From contig CAYZDF010000020.1 in NCBI GenBank assembly GCA_964477085.1, positions 1 through 44,826 on the forward strand: 44,826 bases of DNA, read 5' to 3'. This document shows, piece by piece, positions 16,900 through 25,724 of this stretch. This DNA comes from Dichloromethanomonas sp964477085 (GTDB lineage: Bacteria; Bacillota; Desulfitobacteriia; Desulfitobacteriales; Syntrophobotulaceae). The first letter of the stretch is position 1; each line of letters opens with the position of its first letter. Position numbers and translations under genes: made by a program. The notes under the pieces were generated by a model that saw nothing but the letters and a program-made list of their open reading frames with translations, had not been told where the DNA came from and did no database searches.

Positions 16900-18603
16900 C
16901 TACTTTCTGGCGGTCGATTCTTCTAAGAACTTGGAGATTTTTTCAAAGGTAGCGATGATCCGCTCATAGTCACGGTCACTTCGGGCATCATCCACGAAAA
17001 TTTTAAGACTTTTACGCAATTTTGTATAGGAATGATTGATTTCTGAGAGCAGTATTCTTCTTTCAGATCGTTCGGATCTTTTGCTGGAATATTTGCTCTC
17101 ACTATACGTAGTTCTCTTTTCCCAGGCTGCACCTTCATCAAGTTGAGAAACTTTTTCCTGAATCGTTTCCAACCAGGGTTTTTCAGGCTTAACCCTGTTG
17201 GTTTTACCATCTTTAAAATCAATACATTCGCCTAGGACCGGGATAATTGGTTTTTTCCCTAAGTTCTGTTCGATCAAACCAGCGAATTCTTCAAGTGCAC
17301 TACTCTCGCCATGAACTAAGATAATATGGTCAGAATCAACACCGGCATGTTTAACCCAAGCCAAAAGTTCATCCTGATCGGCATGAGAAGAGAAACCCGG
17401 AAGCCTGGCAATATTGGCATTAACAGAAATTTTTTCTCCATGAATTGTTATTTCTTTGGCTCCATCAATCAACCTTCTGCCCAGGGTTCCTTCGGCTTGG
17501 TAGCCCACAAAGATGACCGTAGCATTAGGACGCCACAAGTTATGCTTGAGGTGATGTTTAATCCTTCCGGCATCAGCCATCCCACTCGCCGAAATAATAA
17601 TGGTCCCCGAAGTGATGGTATTTAAACGGATGGATTCTTCCGTTGTTTCACTGAATTTGAGATTTTCCATCATTAATGGATTAAATCCTTTTTCGATAAG
17701 AGCAGTACTCTCGTCATCAAAATTTTCGGTATTCTTCCTGAATATCTTAGTGGCATTGACCGCCAGCGGACTATCAATATAGATGGGCAGTACGGGAATT
17801 CTCCCTTCACTTTGTAATTGTTGCAGATAGTAAAGAACATCCTGGGTTCGCTCAATGGCAAAAGCAGGAATAATAATGTTACCACCCTTGTCCACGGCCG
17901 TATTGATCACATCAGCCAGAATATCGAGCCTATTGGATTTATCAGTATGTTTACGGTTACCATAGGTGGTTTCCATAATAATCAAATCAGCCTCTTTGAT
18001 GGGTGTTGGGTCTTCAATAAAGGGCTGATTGGCCGTTCCAATATCTCCTGAAAAAAGGATTTTTTTTGTTTCCTGACCTTCCGTAACACTAAGAACAACA
18101 TGGGCGGAGCCCAAAATATGTCCGGCATCATAAAACATCGCAGAAATCTGAGGTTTGAGCAATAAGCTTTCCTTATATTTCACTGGTATGAATGATTTTA
18201 TAGCATCCAGACCATCCTGGGCCGTATAAATAGGTTTTAGTAACGGTTGATCTGCCCTTGTCCGCTTGCGGTTTTTCCTTTCCACTTCCATCTCTTGAAT
18301 ATGACCGCTGTCCGGGAGCATCACTGAACAAAATTCAATTGTTTCTGGCGTGGCATAAATAGATCCACGATAACCATTTTTTATTAACTTGGGAATCATC
18401 CCTGAGTGGTCGATATGAGCATGCGTTAGGATCATGGCATCAATAGTACTCGCATCATAGGGAAAGTCCCCGTAGTTAAGCTCTTTAATTGTCTTAGTTC
18501 CTTGGAACATACCACAATCAATCAGGAGTCTATAACCTTCTATTTCAAGGAGATAGGAAGAGCCTGTCACCGTTTCGCTTGCACCATAGAAACATATTTT
18601 CAT
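16900..18603 (-). CDS. Metallo-beta-lactamase / beta-CASP ribonuclease
   Basis: A 567-residue nuclease of the beta-CASP (CPSF-73/YSH1-like) group. The zinc-binding motif is THAHIDHSG (about residues 59-67), with a further motif FSGDIG (about 190). The beta-CASP insert begins at DSPLAVNATKIF (about 280), and the RNA-specific module includes SGMADAGRIKHHL (about 345) and the late LVHGES histidine (about 430). About 110 residues after the catalytic core form a charged helical tail rich in Arg, Lys and Ser. Such enzymes process or degrade RNA. AGAGGTG precedes the ATG. It is 41 bases downstream of the response regulator and may be co-transcribed. Confidence 0.9.
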   Translation of the reverse strand: MKICFYGASETVTGSSYLLEIEGYRLLIDCGMFQGTKTIKELNYGDFPYDASTIDAMILTHAHIDHSGMIPKLIKNGYRGSIYATPETIEFCSVMLPDSGHIQEMEVERKNRKRTRADQPLLKPIYTAQDGLDAIKSFIPVKYKESLLLKPQISAMFYDAGHILGSAHVVLSVTEGQETKKILFSGDIGTANQPFIEDPTPIKEADLIIMETTYGNRKHTDKSNRLDILADVINTAVDKGGNIIIPAFAIERTQDVLYYLQQLQSEGRIPVLPIYIDSPLAVNATKIFRKNTENFDDESTALIEKGFNPLMMENLKFSETTEESIRLNTITSGTIIISASGMADAGRIKHHLKHNLWRPNATVIFVGYQAEGTLGRRLIDGAKEITIHGEKISVNANIARLPGFSSHADQDELLAWVKHAGVDSDHIILVHGESSALEEFAGLIEQNLGKKPIIPVLGECIDFKDGKTNRVKPEKPWLETIQEKVSQLDEGAAWEKRTTYSESKYSSKRSERSERRILLSEINHSYTKLRKSLKIFVDDARSDRDYERIIATFEKISKFLEESTARK

Positions 18604-18644
18604 CTATTTCACCTCTATTATTCTAATCGTATAGCCTTTAGTAA

Positions 18645-19283
18645 TTATTCCAATTGTACTAATTTTAACTTTACAGCTTTAAGGGCTGCTTGTGTTCTAT
18701 CCTCAACTTCCAGTTTTCTAAAAATATTGGAAAGATGATTCTTAACCGTCTTCTCACTAATGAATAAAGAAATACCAATATCCCTGTTGGAAGCTCCTTT
18801 AACCACATATGTCAGTATTTCCAACTCTCTGTTACTTAATCCAAAATTATTTTTAGGAGTATTGGAGCTTGTGAGTTGGCCGAGGAGTTTACCGGTTACA
18901 GACGGGGCTAGTATAGGTTCCCCTGAATAGACTTTTCGAATAGAGTCAACCAGAGTTTTAGGTATAACATCCTTTAATAAGTACCCTGCCACTCCAAGTT
19001 GTAAGACTTGAAAGATCTTCTCATCGGAATCATCTACTGTTAAGACTAAGATACCAATCTCAGGGTATTCTCTGCGTATAACCCGACAGGCTTCCAAACC
19101 ATTAACTACTGGCATATTTAAATCCATCAATAAAATATCAAATGGGTTATTTCGAGCAATATTAATTGCTCCCTGACCATCTCCGACTTCAGCGATCACT
19201 TGAATACCTTCTTCAAACTCCAGTATTCTTCTTAATCCTTCCCTTAGAAGGGGATGGTCATCCGCGATTACTACCCTGATCAT
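18645..19283 (-). CDS. degU: NarL/DegU-type response regulator
   Basis: A 212-residue two-component regulator. The receiver domain has the acidic pair in VIADDHP (residues 8-9), the phospho-acceptor in LLMDLNMP (about 54) and the Lys in YLLKDV (about 104). The C-terminal LuxR-type helix-turn-helix runs from LSNRELEILTYV to FRKLEVEDRTQAA (about 147-200). It is separated by 14 bases from its kinase gene. The DegS-like kinase next door makes DegU the best name, but targets here are not known. Confidence 0.88.
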   Translation of the reverse strand: MIRVVIADDHPLLREGLRRILEFEEGIQVIAEVGDGQGAINIARNNPFDILLMDLNMPVVNGLEACRVIRREYPEIGILVLTVDDSDEKIFQVLQLGVAGYLLKDVIPKTLVDSIRKVYSGEPILAPSVTGKLLGQLTSSNTPKNNFGLSNRELEILTYVVKGASNRDIGISLFISEKTVKNHLSNIFRKLEVEDRTQAALKAVKLKLVQLE

Positions 19284-19297
19284 CTAACCTGTCCTCC

Positions 19298-20419
19298 TTA
19301 TTTAGAGTATGGAAGTCCAAACTCAAATATTGTGCCTTTTCCTTGTGCTGATTTGATAGTAAATTTACCTGAATACATCTCAATGCGTTCATTTATTCCG
19401 ATTAACCCAAAATGCTCACCTGGATTATTCATGACCTCTTTGGTATTGAACCCTTTTCCGTAGTCGATAATCTGACCAATAATCCGATCATCCAGGAATT
19501 GCAGACATACTTCACATTTGGGAGAATCAGCATGTTTAGCCACATTGGTCATTCCTTCTTGAACTAATCTGAACAACGCGAGTTCAATGGAAGGATCCAG
19601 TAGTTTTTCAGTTCCTTCAACAATTAACTGACATTCAATCCCATATGTTTTTTCGTAATTATTAGTGTAATTCTTAATCGTTTCTACGATTCCATAATTA
19701 TCAAGGTGGATTGGCCTAAGGTCAAAGATAATTCGACGAATATCTCTCAGGTTTTCTCTTACTAAATTATTTAATTCTTTTAATTCTTTCTTGACCTTTT
19801 CATGATCAATCATCAGTAATTTCTCTGCTATCTCTAACCGAAGAACGATATTGGCAAGACTCTGAGCTGGTCCGTCGTGGACTTCTCTGGCAACTCTTCT
19901 TCTCTCTTCTTCTTGTGCTTTAATAATGCGAAAAGCCAGCTCTTTTCTTTGGTCATTGCTGTATAACTGAGAAATTTCCGTGATACCTTCTTTGAGCAGA
20001 CGAATGGCCAAACCAACCTGGTTCATTAAATTTTCAGCCCTGATAACGGTGCCATCCAAATTTTTTAATGATCTTTCAATGTCATCTCTTCGTGTACGCA
20101 GTTGCAGTTCTTTGGCTTGAAGCAGTTGGAGCTCGACTTGAGCATCTTTAGCCTCAGTATAGATTTCCAACATTTGACGTTCGTTATAGTTCTTGAAATT
20201 ACGGTTAACCTCCATTAACTTTTGTCTTAATCGTTTTTCATTTTTTTGCTGATCATCTACCCTTTTGATTGTTTCACTGATTTCTAAGGTCAAAAACTCC
20301 AGTTCTTTATTTAGCCTTTGTATTTCGGATCGTGTTATTTCATAGATATTAAATATTTCTTCCTTACCATCTTCGACTGCCTTTAATGTTGCTTCAAATA
20401 CATCTGATAGTCGATCCAT
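19298..20419 (-). CDS. degS: DegS-type cytoplasmic sensor histidine kinase
   Basis: A 373-residue soluble histidine kinase with no membrane segment. The first 170 residues are mainly coiled-coil sensor (KELEFLTLEISETIKRVDD and following), as in DegS. The HisKA_3 dimerisation box is REVHDGPAQSLAN (His about 180), and the ATPase domain shows NVAKHADSP, IDYGKGFN and GLIGINERI boxes, ending with GKGTIFEFGLPY. It phosphorylates the regulator encoded immediately downstream. Starts with ATG at 20419 behind AAAAGGGG. Confidence 0.9.
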   Translation of the reverse strand: MDRLSDVFEATLKAVEDGKEEIFNIYEITRSEIQRLNKELEFLTLEISETIKRVDDQQKNEKRLRQKLMEVNRNFKNYNERQMLEIYTEAKDAQVELQLLQAKELQLRTRRDDIERSLKNLDGTVIRAENLMNQVGLAIRLLKEGITEISQLYSNDQRKELAFRIIKAQEEERRRVAREVHDGPAQSLANIVLRLEIAEKLLMIDHEKVKKELKELNNLVRENLRDIRRIIFDLRPIHLDNYGIVETIKNYTNNYEKTYGIECQLIVEGTEKLLDPSIELALFRLVQEGMTNVAKHADSPKCEVCLQFLDDRIIGQIIDYGKGFNTKEVMNNPGEHFGLIGINERIEMYSGKFTIKSAQGKGTIFEFGLPYSK

Positions 20420-20477
20420 ATTTTGACCCCTTTTACATCACTAAATATATTTGATTTATCATTATCTTTTTCGACAT

Positions 20478-20507
20478 ATTATCGATAATTCCTACTATCA
20501 GCTTCAA
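20478..20507 (-). promoter_or_regulatory. Possible promoter for degS-degU
   Basis: Minus strand TTGAAG (20507-20502), 18 bases, then GATAAT (20483-20478), about 60 bases before the degS start. The -10 overlaps a 12-base palindrome (20478-20489, ATTATCGATAAT) that could be a binding site. Assigned by eye. Confidence 0.35.
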
Positions 20508-20575
20508 ATTTATTATAATTTAGTATAATCACTATATTTTATTTACTGGACAACGCTACAGGTTACCGTAACATC

Positions 20576-20604
20576 TTGACATCTAAATTAGGGTTTGCTA
20601 AGAT
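20576..20604 (+). promoter_or_regulatory. Sigma-A promoter of the tRNA-Pro gene
   Basis: TTGACA (20576-20581) and TAAGAT (20599-20604) with an ideal 17-base spacer, ending 13 bases before the tRNA. A consensus -35 and good -10 fit a strongly expressed stable RNA. Confidence 0.8.
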
Positions 20605-20617
20605 TTTATTTGTTCTT

Positions 20618-20694
20618 CGGGGTGTGGCTCAGTTTGGTAGAGCGCACGGTTCGGGACCGTGAGGTCGCAAGTTCAAATCTTGTCACCCCGACCA
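20618..20694 (+). tRNA. tRNA-Pro, anticodon CGG
   Basis: A 77-base cloverleaf with CCA encoded. The acceptor arm CGGGGTG (20618-20624) pairs with CACCCCG (20684-20690), followed by A and CCA. The anticodon stem is CACGG / CCGTG with loop TTCGGGA, so the anticodon at 20652-20654 is CGG, reading CCG proline codons. The TPsiC arm has GTTCAAATC. Solitary gene with its own promoter and terminator. Confidence 0.96.
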
Positions 20695-20718
20695 AATAAT
20701 ACTTTTGATAAATATAAT

Positions 20719-20765
20719 AACGTGTTTTTGCTTAATATCAGAGTTGGGCTTAACACGTTTTTTAT
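20719..20765 (+). terminator. Rho-independent terminator after tRNA-Pro
   Basis: AACGTGTT (20719-20726) pairs with AACACGTT (20752-20759), then TTTTTATTG. The loop is long (25 bases), which makes it a moderate call, but the position 24 bases after the tRNA fits. Confidence 0.65.
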
Positions 20766-20978
20766 TGTTTCTGACTATGATTTTTAATATAAATATGAAT
20801 ATTAACTTAAAGCTATTCCAACTTGCTATTCTGTTCTGTTCTAGCTAAAATTGGATGTATAATAATATTTTTTACAAAACTGGAACGGAATTACTCAAAC
20901 AAGTAAGAAACAAATAATAAAGAAAAGAGCCTCAGTTAAGAGACTTCTAATAGACTATTTTTAATCAGGAGAATAACA

Positions 20979-21500
20979 ATGTTAAACGGTAAATTGACGT
21001 GTATCCGTCCTTTGGATGTCAATGATTTGGATGACCTCTATCAATGGTATAATGATGAAGAATTTTCCTACTGGATAAGTGGTAATTGGCCGTTTGCGAC
21101 CTTACTCCGTCATGATGAAGTGGAACGAAAATTCTATGAAGAAGATGAGCACCGCTATGCCATTACAGATAAAGAAGAGAACCTGATCGGAACGATTGGT
21201 TTTGATCAAGTCAATATTCCAGCTCGTTCAGCCAGAATTTTCATCGCAATCGGAGCCAAGGATTATTGGGGTAAAGGCTACGGAACAGATGCCTTGTACA
21301 TTTTTTCAGTTTATCTTTTTAAACAATGGAATATGAATCGATTAACAGCTGAAACCTGGGATGGAAATACCAGAGCATTATCCTGTTATCAAAGGCTCGG
21401 TTTTCAAGTGGAAGGCAGTCTCCGCGAAGCATATTATATCGATGGAAAATATCACGATGCAGTAATTCTTGGCTTATTACAGCGAGATTTTACGGGATAA
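20979..21500 (+). CDS. GNAT family N-acetyltransferase (RimJ/RimL-like)
   Basis: A 173-residue acetyltransferase of the RimL/SpeG-like group. The N-terminus LRPLD-like segment (CIRPLDVNDLDDLYQW) starts the fold, IAIGAKDYWGKGYGTDAL (about residues 88-105) is the acetyl-CoA-binding motif A, and NTRALSCYQRLGFQVEGSLREAY-type text (about 127-150) is the C-terminal signature, where a cysteine-tyrosine pair precedes QRLGF. AGGAG lies eight bases before the ATG. It could modify a protein N-terminus or a small amine; the substrate is unknown. It sits alone between the tRNA and the riboflavin riboswitch, with 280 bases in front that hold the tRNA terminator and nothing else I can identify. Confidence 0.88.
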   Translation: MLNGKLTCIRPLDVNDLDDLYQWYNDEEFSYWISGNWPFATLLRHDEVERKFYEEDEHRYAITDKEENLIGTIGFDQVNIPARSARIFIAIGAKDYWGKGYGTDALYIFSVYLFKQWNMNRLTAETWDGNTRALSCYQRLGFQVEGSLREAYYIDGKYHDAVILGLLQRDFTG

Positions 21501-21593
21501 TTGGATTATAGTTCGAGATAAAGACTAATTTTCCAATTGCAATATGTGTTAAGTTGAAGTATGATGAGATGGATATAACAACTTTATAGGTAA

Positions 21594-21698
21594 ACTCTGG
21601 GGATAGGTGAAATTCCTTATCGGCGGTAAAGCCCGCGAGCCTTTTGGCAGATTCGTTGTAATTACGAAGCCGACAGTTAAAGTCTGGATGGTAAGAGT
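21594..21698 (+). ncRNA. FMN riboswitch (RFN element)
   Basis: Conserved blocks in order: GGTGAAATTCC, ATCGGCGGT, AGCCCGCGAGCC, a variable arm ATTCGTTGTAATTACGAA, GCCGACAGT, and AGTCTGGATGG. P1 is closed by ACTCT (21594-21598) with AGAGT (21694-21698). It binds flavin mononucleotide and shuts off the downstream rib operon; the terminator 48 bases further on indicates transcriptional attenuation. Confidence 0.95.
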
Positions 21699-21745
21699 GT
21701 TGTTTTTGTTGTGGTGATTTTTATTCACTTATACTTTGTATTAGT

Positions 21746-21775
21746 ATGCCCAGAGTAATTTCTGGGCATTTTTTG
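21746..21775 (+). terminator. Riboswitch-controlled terminator before ribD
   Basis: ATGCCCAGA (21746-21754) pairs with TCTGGGCAT (21761-21769) around a six-base loop, then TTTTTG. It lies between the FMN aptamer and ribD, so it is the off-state expression platform. Confidence 0.88.
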
Positions 21776-21794
21776 TTTATAAGGAGCTGAGTGA

Positions 21795-22925
21795 ATGCAT
21801 GAAAAAACTTCATTTAAACAAATAGATATTGATAAGACTTATATGAAAAAAGCTCTGAAACTGGCGCGTTTAGCTGTCGGCAGAACATCTCCTAATCCTC
21901 TGGTTGGATGTGTGATCGTCCAAAACAATCATGTTGTTGGCGAAGGTTATCATCATCAAGCCGGAACGCCCCATGCTGAAGTACATGCCTTACGGGCTGC
22001 CGGAGATCAATCTTTAGGTTCAGATGTTTATGTTACATTGGAACCCTGCTCCCATTACGGACGTACACCTCCCTGTTCCGATGCTCTGATCAATGCCGGT
22101 GTAAAACGTGTTGTCGTCGCTATGACCGATCCCAACCCTTTAGTTAGGGGCCGCGGAATAAAGAAATTGCAAGATGCTGGGATTAAAGTTGAGGTAGGAC
22201 TTCTGGGTGAAGAGGCACAAAAACTCAATGAACCCTTTATCAAAGCTATAACGACTAAAATGCCCTTTGTTCTTTATAAATGTGCACTCACCCTGGATGG
22301 TAAAACAGCTGTTGCCTCAGGTCATTCCAAATGGATTACGTCCAAGGGGTCTAGGCATTACGTTCATGGTCTAAGGAATGAATACGATGTCATTATGCTT
22401 GGCAGTCAAACAGTTTTACAGGATGACCCAGAGCTTACGTGCCGCAACATCGAGGGAGGCAGAGATCCTGTCCGGCTTATTGTTGACGGAACACTCTCTC
22501 TACCAGTAAATTCTAAGGTTTTAAGCTCATCAGACACTCTCTGTATTATTGCAACATCCAGAAGTGCCGACAAGGAAAAACTGGAAGTATTACAAGAGAA
22601 AAGCAATATACAGATCTGGCAGTATGATACAGATCGGCATGTTCCTTTGCGGACTCTGATGCAGGATGTTGCGAATCATGGTTTAAACAGTATTCTATTA
22701 GAAGGTGGCGGTACCCTGGCTGGTAAAATGCTGGAGGAGAAGTTAATAGATAAGATTGAATTCATCTTTGCTCCCAAGCTTGCCGGTTCTGGCCCCTCTC
22801 CACTTTCAGGCATAGAGCTATCCAAGATGGATCAGGCTTTCCGCCTTAAAGATACACAAGTCGTCCTGTTAACGGATGATTACCACTTTATCGGATATCT
22901 TGATTATGACCCTAATCTGGAATAG
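21795..22925 (+). CDS. ribD: Bifunctional riboflavin deaminase/reductase RibD
   Basis: A 376-residue bifunctional enzyme acting on the second and third steps from GTP. The N-terminal zinc deaminase has HAEVHAL (about residues 56-62) and the zinc cysteines in EPCSHYGRTPPC (about 81-92). The C-terminal reductase domain begins around LYKCALTLDGKTAVASG (about 160) and includes LLEGGGTLAG (about 300). AAGGAG is eight bases from the ATG. First gene of the riboflavin operon, right after the riboswitch terminator. Confidence 0.97.
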   Translation: MHEKTSFKQIDIDKTYMKKALKLARLAVGRTSPNPLVGCVIVQNNHVVGEGYHHQAGTPHAEVHALRAAGDQSLGSDVYVTLEPCSHYGRTPPCSDALINAGVKRVVVAMTDPNPLVRGRGIKKLQDAGIKVEVGLLGEEAQKLNEPFIKAITTKMPFVLYKCALTLDGKTAVASGHSKWITSKGSRHYVHGLRNEYDVIMLGSQTVLQDDPELTCRNIEGGRDPVRLIVDGTLSLPVNSKVLSSSDTLCIIATSRSADKEKLEVLQEKSNIQIWQYDTDRHVPLRTLMQDVANHGLNSILLEGGGTLAGKMLEEKLIDKIEFIFAPKLAGSGPSPLSGIELSKMDQAFRLKDTQVVLLTDDYHFIGYLDYDPNLE

Positions 22926-22942
22926 ACTGGAGTGATCTTAAG

Positions 22943-23590
22943 TTGTTTACCGGTATCATCGAAGAATTAGGTGTGGTTCAAAAATTAGATGCTTTAAAAG
23001 ATTCAGCTAGATTAACGATTGAAGCGAGCAAAGTTTTAGAAGGTTCTCAGATCGGGGACAGCATCGCAGTCAATGGTGTTTGTCTTACCATCACCGGGAT
23101 GACTAATAACTTGTTTTCTGTAGACATTATGTATGAAACGTTAAGGAAAACCAATCTGCAGGAACTAAAAACACTATCTAAGGTTAATCTGGAACGAGCT
23201 CTCCAACTTCAGACCCGCTTGGGAGGACATCTCGTCAGCGGACACGCAGACGGGGTGGGTACCATAAAGGATATAAAAAAAGTGGGAATTGCTCACGTTT
23301 ATTCGATTTCAGCTCCCCAAAGTGTAACTCACTATTTGCTGCCAAAAGGTTCGGTTGCAGTGGATGGAATTTCACTGACAGTCGTTGATGTCAGCGACGA
23401 GTACTTTACCGTATCCCTCATTCCCCACACCTCGGGCCACACAACACTCGGGTTCAAAGGTATCGGCACTTCGGTCAACCTTGAGACGGATCTAATCGGT
23501 AAATATGTAGCTCGTTTTCTCCAAACCGATAAAAAAAACGCGAGTAACAGCATTTCCCTGGATTTTCTGACTGAGCATGGCTTTATTTAA
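22943..23590 (+). CDS. ribE: Riboflavin synthase alpha subunit
   Basis: A 215-residue enzyme that dismutates two lumazine molecules to riboflavin. The standard N-terminus FTGIIEELG follows a TTG start at 22943, 10 to 11 bases after GGAG. Two homologous lumazine-binding repeats are visible, each with a characteristic VNGVCLT (about residue 48) or VDGISLTV (about 140) motif, and GGHLVSGHADGVG (about 95) lies between them. It is 17 bases from ribD and 18 bases before ribBA. Confidence 0.96.
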   Translation: MFTGIIEELGVVQKLDALKDSARLTIEASKVLEGSQIGDSIAVNGVCLTITGMTNNLFSVDIMYETLRKTNLQELKTLSKVNLERALQLQTRLGGHLVSGHADGVGTIKDIKKVGIAHVYSISAPQSVTHYLLPKGSVAVDGISLTVVDVSDEYFTVSLIPHTSGHTTLGFKGIGTSVNLETDLIGKYVARFLQTDKKNASNSISLDFLTEHGFI

Positions 23591-23608
23591 AAAAGGAGTG
23601 ATATTTGT

Positions 23609-24829
23609 ATGCTGTACAAATCGGAGAACCTATTCAACACCATTGAGGAAGCTTTAGAGGACATTAAGGCTGGAAAAATAATCATCGTAGTGGATGACGA
23701 GGATAGAGAAAATGAAGGTGACCTGATCATGGCTGCTGAAATGGCAACACCGGAAGCCGTAAACTTCATGGCTACCTATGGACGCGGGCTGATCTGCGTA
23801 CCACTTATTGCGGAAAGATTAGAAGCACTGGATCTAGATATGATGGTTCAACATAATACCGATCCCCATGGAACTGCCTTTACAGTGAGTGTTGATGCCA
23901 CAAGCAGTACCACTGGCATTTCAGCATACGAAAGAGCTCATACCATTCAGGTCTTGGTTAATAAAGACAGCAAGCCTCATGATCTTCGTAAACCCGGCCA
24001 TATTTTCCCGTTACAAGCGAAAGAAGGCGGCGTCCTGGTCAGAGCCGGTCATACTGAATGCTCGGTAGACCTTGCCCGTTTAGCCGGGCTTCAACCGGCT
24101 GGCGTACTCTGTGAAATCATGAATGATGATGGAACCATGGCCAGAGTGCCTGATCTGATTGAATTCAAGGAAAAACATGGTCTCAAGTTAATTACGATCA
24201 AAGATCTGATCAGCTACCGACGTCAGAATGAGAGACTCATTGAAATGACAGAAAGTATTGAATTCCCGACTGAGTATGGTGTCTTCAAAGCGATTGGCTA
24301 CAAGAGCCTGATCGATAATAAGGAGCACCTTGCCTTGATTAAAGGTAAAGTAGATGATGGTAATCCAGTTCTTGTTCGCGTCCACTCCGAGTGCTTAACG
24401 GGTGATGTGTTTTTCTCCAAGCGATGTGACTGCCGGGATCAGCTCTCATCAGCTCTGATGCAGATTGAGCGCGAAGGTTGCGGTGTTTTCCTCTATATGC
24501 GTCAGGAAGGTCGCGGTATCGGTCTGCTTAATAAGCTCAAAGCCTACAAGTTACAAGAAGAAGGCAAAGATACCGTGGAAGCAAACCTTGCTTTAGGGTT
24601 CCCTGCCGACTTAAGGGATTATGGGGTTGGTGCTCAGATTCTTGCTGATTTAGGGATTAAAAAGGTACGCTTGATGACCAATAACCCCAAAAAAATTGTT
24701 GGCTTAGAAGGTTATGGTATTGAGGTAGTGGAAAGAGTACCGATCGAGATGTGTGTAAAACCGGAAAACAAAAACTATCTTGCAGCCAAAAAAGCAAAGA
24801 TGGGCCATTTCCTTACGACAGTAAAATAA
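23609..24829 (+). CDS. ribBA: Bifunctional DHBP synthase / GTP cyclohydrolase II
   Basis: A 406-residue fusion that supplies both precursors of riboflavin. The N-terminal 3,4-dihydroxy-2-butanone-4-phosphate synthase shows DDEDRENEGDLI (about residues 30-41) and HTECSVDLARLAG (about 150). The C-terminal GTP cyclohydrolase II has the zinc motif SECLTGDVFFSKRCDC (about 260-275) and RQEGRGIGL (about 300). AAAGGAG precedes the ATG. Both domains are complete. Confidence 0.97.
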   Translation: MLYKSENLFNTIEEALEDIKAGKIIIVVDDEDRENEGDLIMAAEMATPEAVNFMATYGRGLICVPLIAERLEALDLDMMVQHNTDPHGTAFTVSVDATSSTTGISAYERAHTIQVLVNKDSKPHDLRKPGHIFPLQAKEGGVLVRAGHTECSVDLARLAGLQPAGVLCEIMNDDGTMARVPDLIEFKEKHGLKLITIKDLISYRRQNERLIEMTESIEFPTEYGVFKAIGYKSLIDNKEHLALIKGKVDDGNPVLVRVHSECLTGDVFFSKRCDCRDQLSSALMQIEREGCGVFLYMRQEGRGIGLLNKLKAYKLQEEGKDTVEANLALGFPADLRDYGVGAQILADLGIKKVRLMTNNPKKIVGLEGYGIEVVERVPIEMCVKPENKNYLAAKKAKMGHFLTTVK

Positions 24830-24887
24830 TTTACTAATCAAAATAAGATATACCTCCAAGAAAACAACCAATGAAAGGATGTTCAGA

Positions 24888-25352
24888 GTGAAAGTTTTAG
24901 AAGGAAACTTAATAGCGGAAAATCTAAAATTCGCTATTGTCGCAGGAAGATTTAATGAGTTCATCACCAATAAACTCATCGGGGGCGCCTTGGATGCTCT
25001 CAAAAGACATGGTGCTGATGAGAATCAAATCGAATTAGTCTGGGTTCCTGGTGCTTTCGAAATACCGATTATTGCCAAAAAAATTGCCGAGAAAAAACAA
25101 GTCGATGCAGTCATCTGTCTCGGTGCTGTCATCAGAGGTGCTACACCTCACTTTGAATACGTCAGCAGTGAAGTTAGTAAAGGAGTAGCCAGCGTAGGAC
25201 TGGATACGGGTGTTCCTGTCATTTTCGGCGTCTTAACCACCGATACTATTGAGCAAGCCATCGAACGTGCCGGTACAAAAGCAGGTAATAAAGGTTTTGA
25301 TGCTGCCATGACAGCGATTGAAACCGCTAATTTGATTAAACAATTGGCTTAA
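24888..25352 (+). CDS. ribH: 6,7-dimethyl-8-ribityllumazine synthase
   Basis: A 154-residue lumazine synthase that condenses the two precursors; it normally assembles into a 60-mer or pentamer. Signatures are VAGRFNEFIT (about residues 20-29), VPGAFEIP (about 53-60) and GAVIRGATPHFEYV (about 82-95, catalytic His). I place the start at the GTG at 24888 because AAAGG sits nine bases upstream; the in-frame ATG at 24879 directly abuts that site, and the GTG gives the typical KVLEGNL start. Last gene of the operon. Confidence 0.95.
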   Translation: MKVLEGNLIAENLKFAIVAGRFNEFITNKLIGGALDALKRHGADENQIELVWVPGAFEIPIIAKKIAEKKQVDAVICLGAVIRGATPHFEYVSSEVSKGVASVGLDTGVPVIFGVLTTDTIEQAIERAGTKAGNKGFDAAMTAIETANLIKQLA

Positions 25353-25418
25353 TAGCCTCCTACTTCTTCAAAAGATATTAGATCTAAACAATCTCATTGA
25401 GGATAAAGGATGACAAGT

Positions 25419-25446
25419 AAAAGACGGCGTGATTGCCGTCTTTTCT
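25419..25446 (+). terminator. Terminator of the riboflavin operon
   Basis: AAAAGACGGC (25419-25428) and GCCGTCTTTT (25435-25444) form a perfect ten-pair stem with a six-base loop and a T-rich end. The flanking A-run could also serve the minus-strand gene ending at 25513. Confidence 0.85.
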
Positions 25447-25512
25447 TGTAAATCATTCGTAACCTTATATTCGTAATCCTGTACTAAAATTATCATTAAT
25501 CAGTTGATCCTA

Positions 25513-25710
25513 TCATGAAATTCCGCCGGATTTCTCAATAAGCCTTCTTACATCTTCAGATACTTTTCCAGCTTCGTGAGATAACTGCATGTATCGATGA
25601 CAAAGCGTTTGATCTGAAGCCTTAGTCGCAAATGTCATATAACCGGATGCCGCGGCAGCCACGTCCTTATCATAGTCGTATAGCATATCGAGATCAGAAA
25701 ATGCACTCAT
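25513..25710 (-). CDS. Small helical protein, possibly spore-coat (CotF-like) related
   Basis: A 65-residue acidic helical protein (LDMLYDYDKDVAAAASGYM, then SDQTLCHRYMQLSHEAGKV). The spacing of aromatic and acidic residues resembles one helical hairpin of the CotF/ferritin-like spore coat family, but I cannot confirm it. AAAGGGG precedes the ATG. It lies 14 bases after a second small helical gene of similar size, and the two are probably co-transcribed. Confidence 0.6.
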   Translation of the reverse strand: MSAFSDLDMLYDYDKDVAAAASGYMTFATKASDQTLCHRYMQLSHEAGKVSEDVRRLIEKSGGIS

Positions 25711-25724
25711 ACATAATCCCCTTT

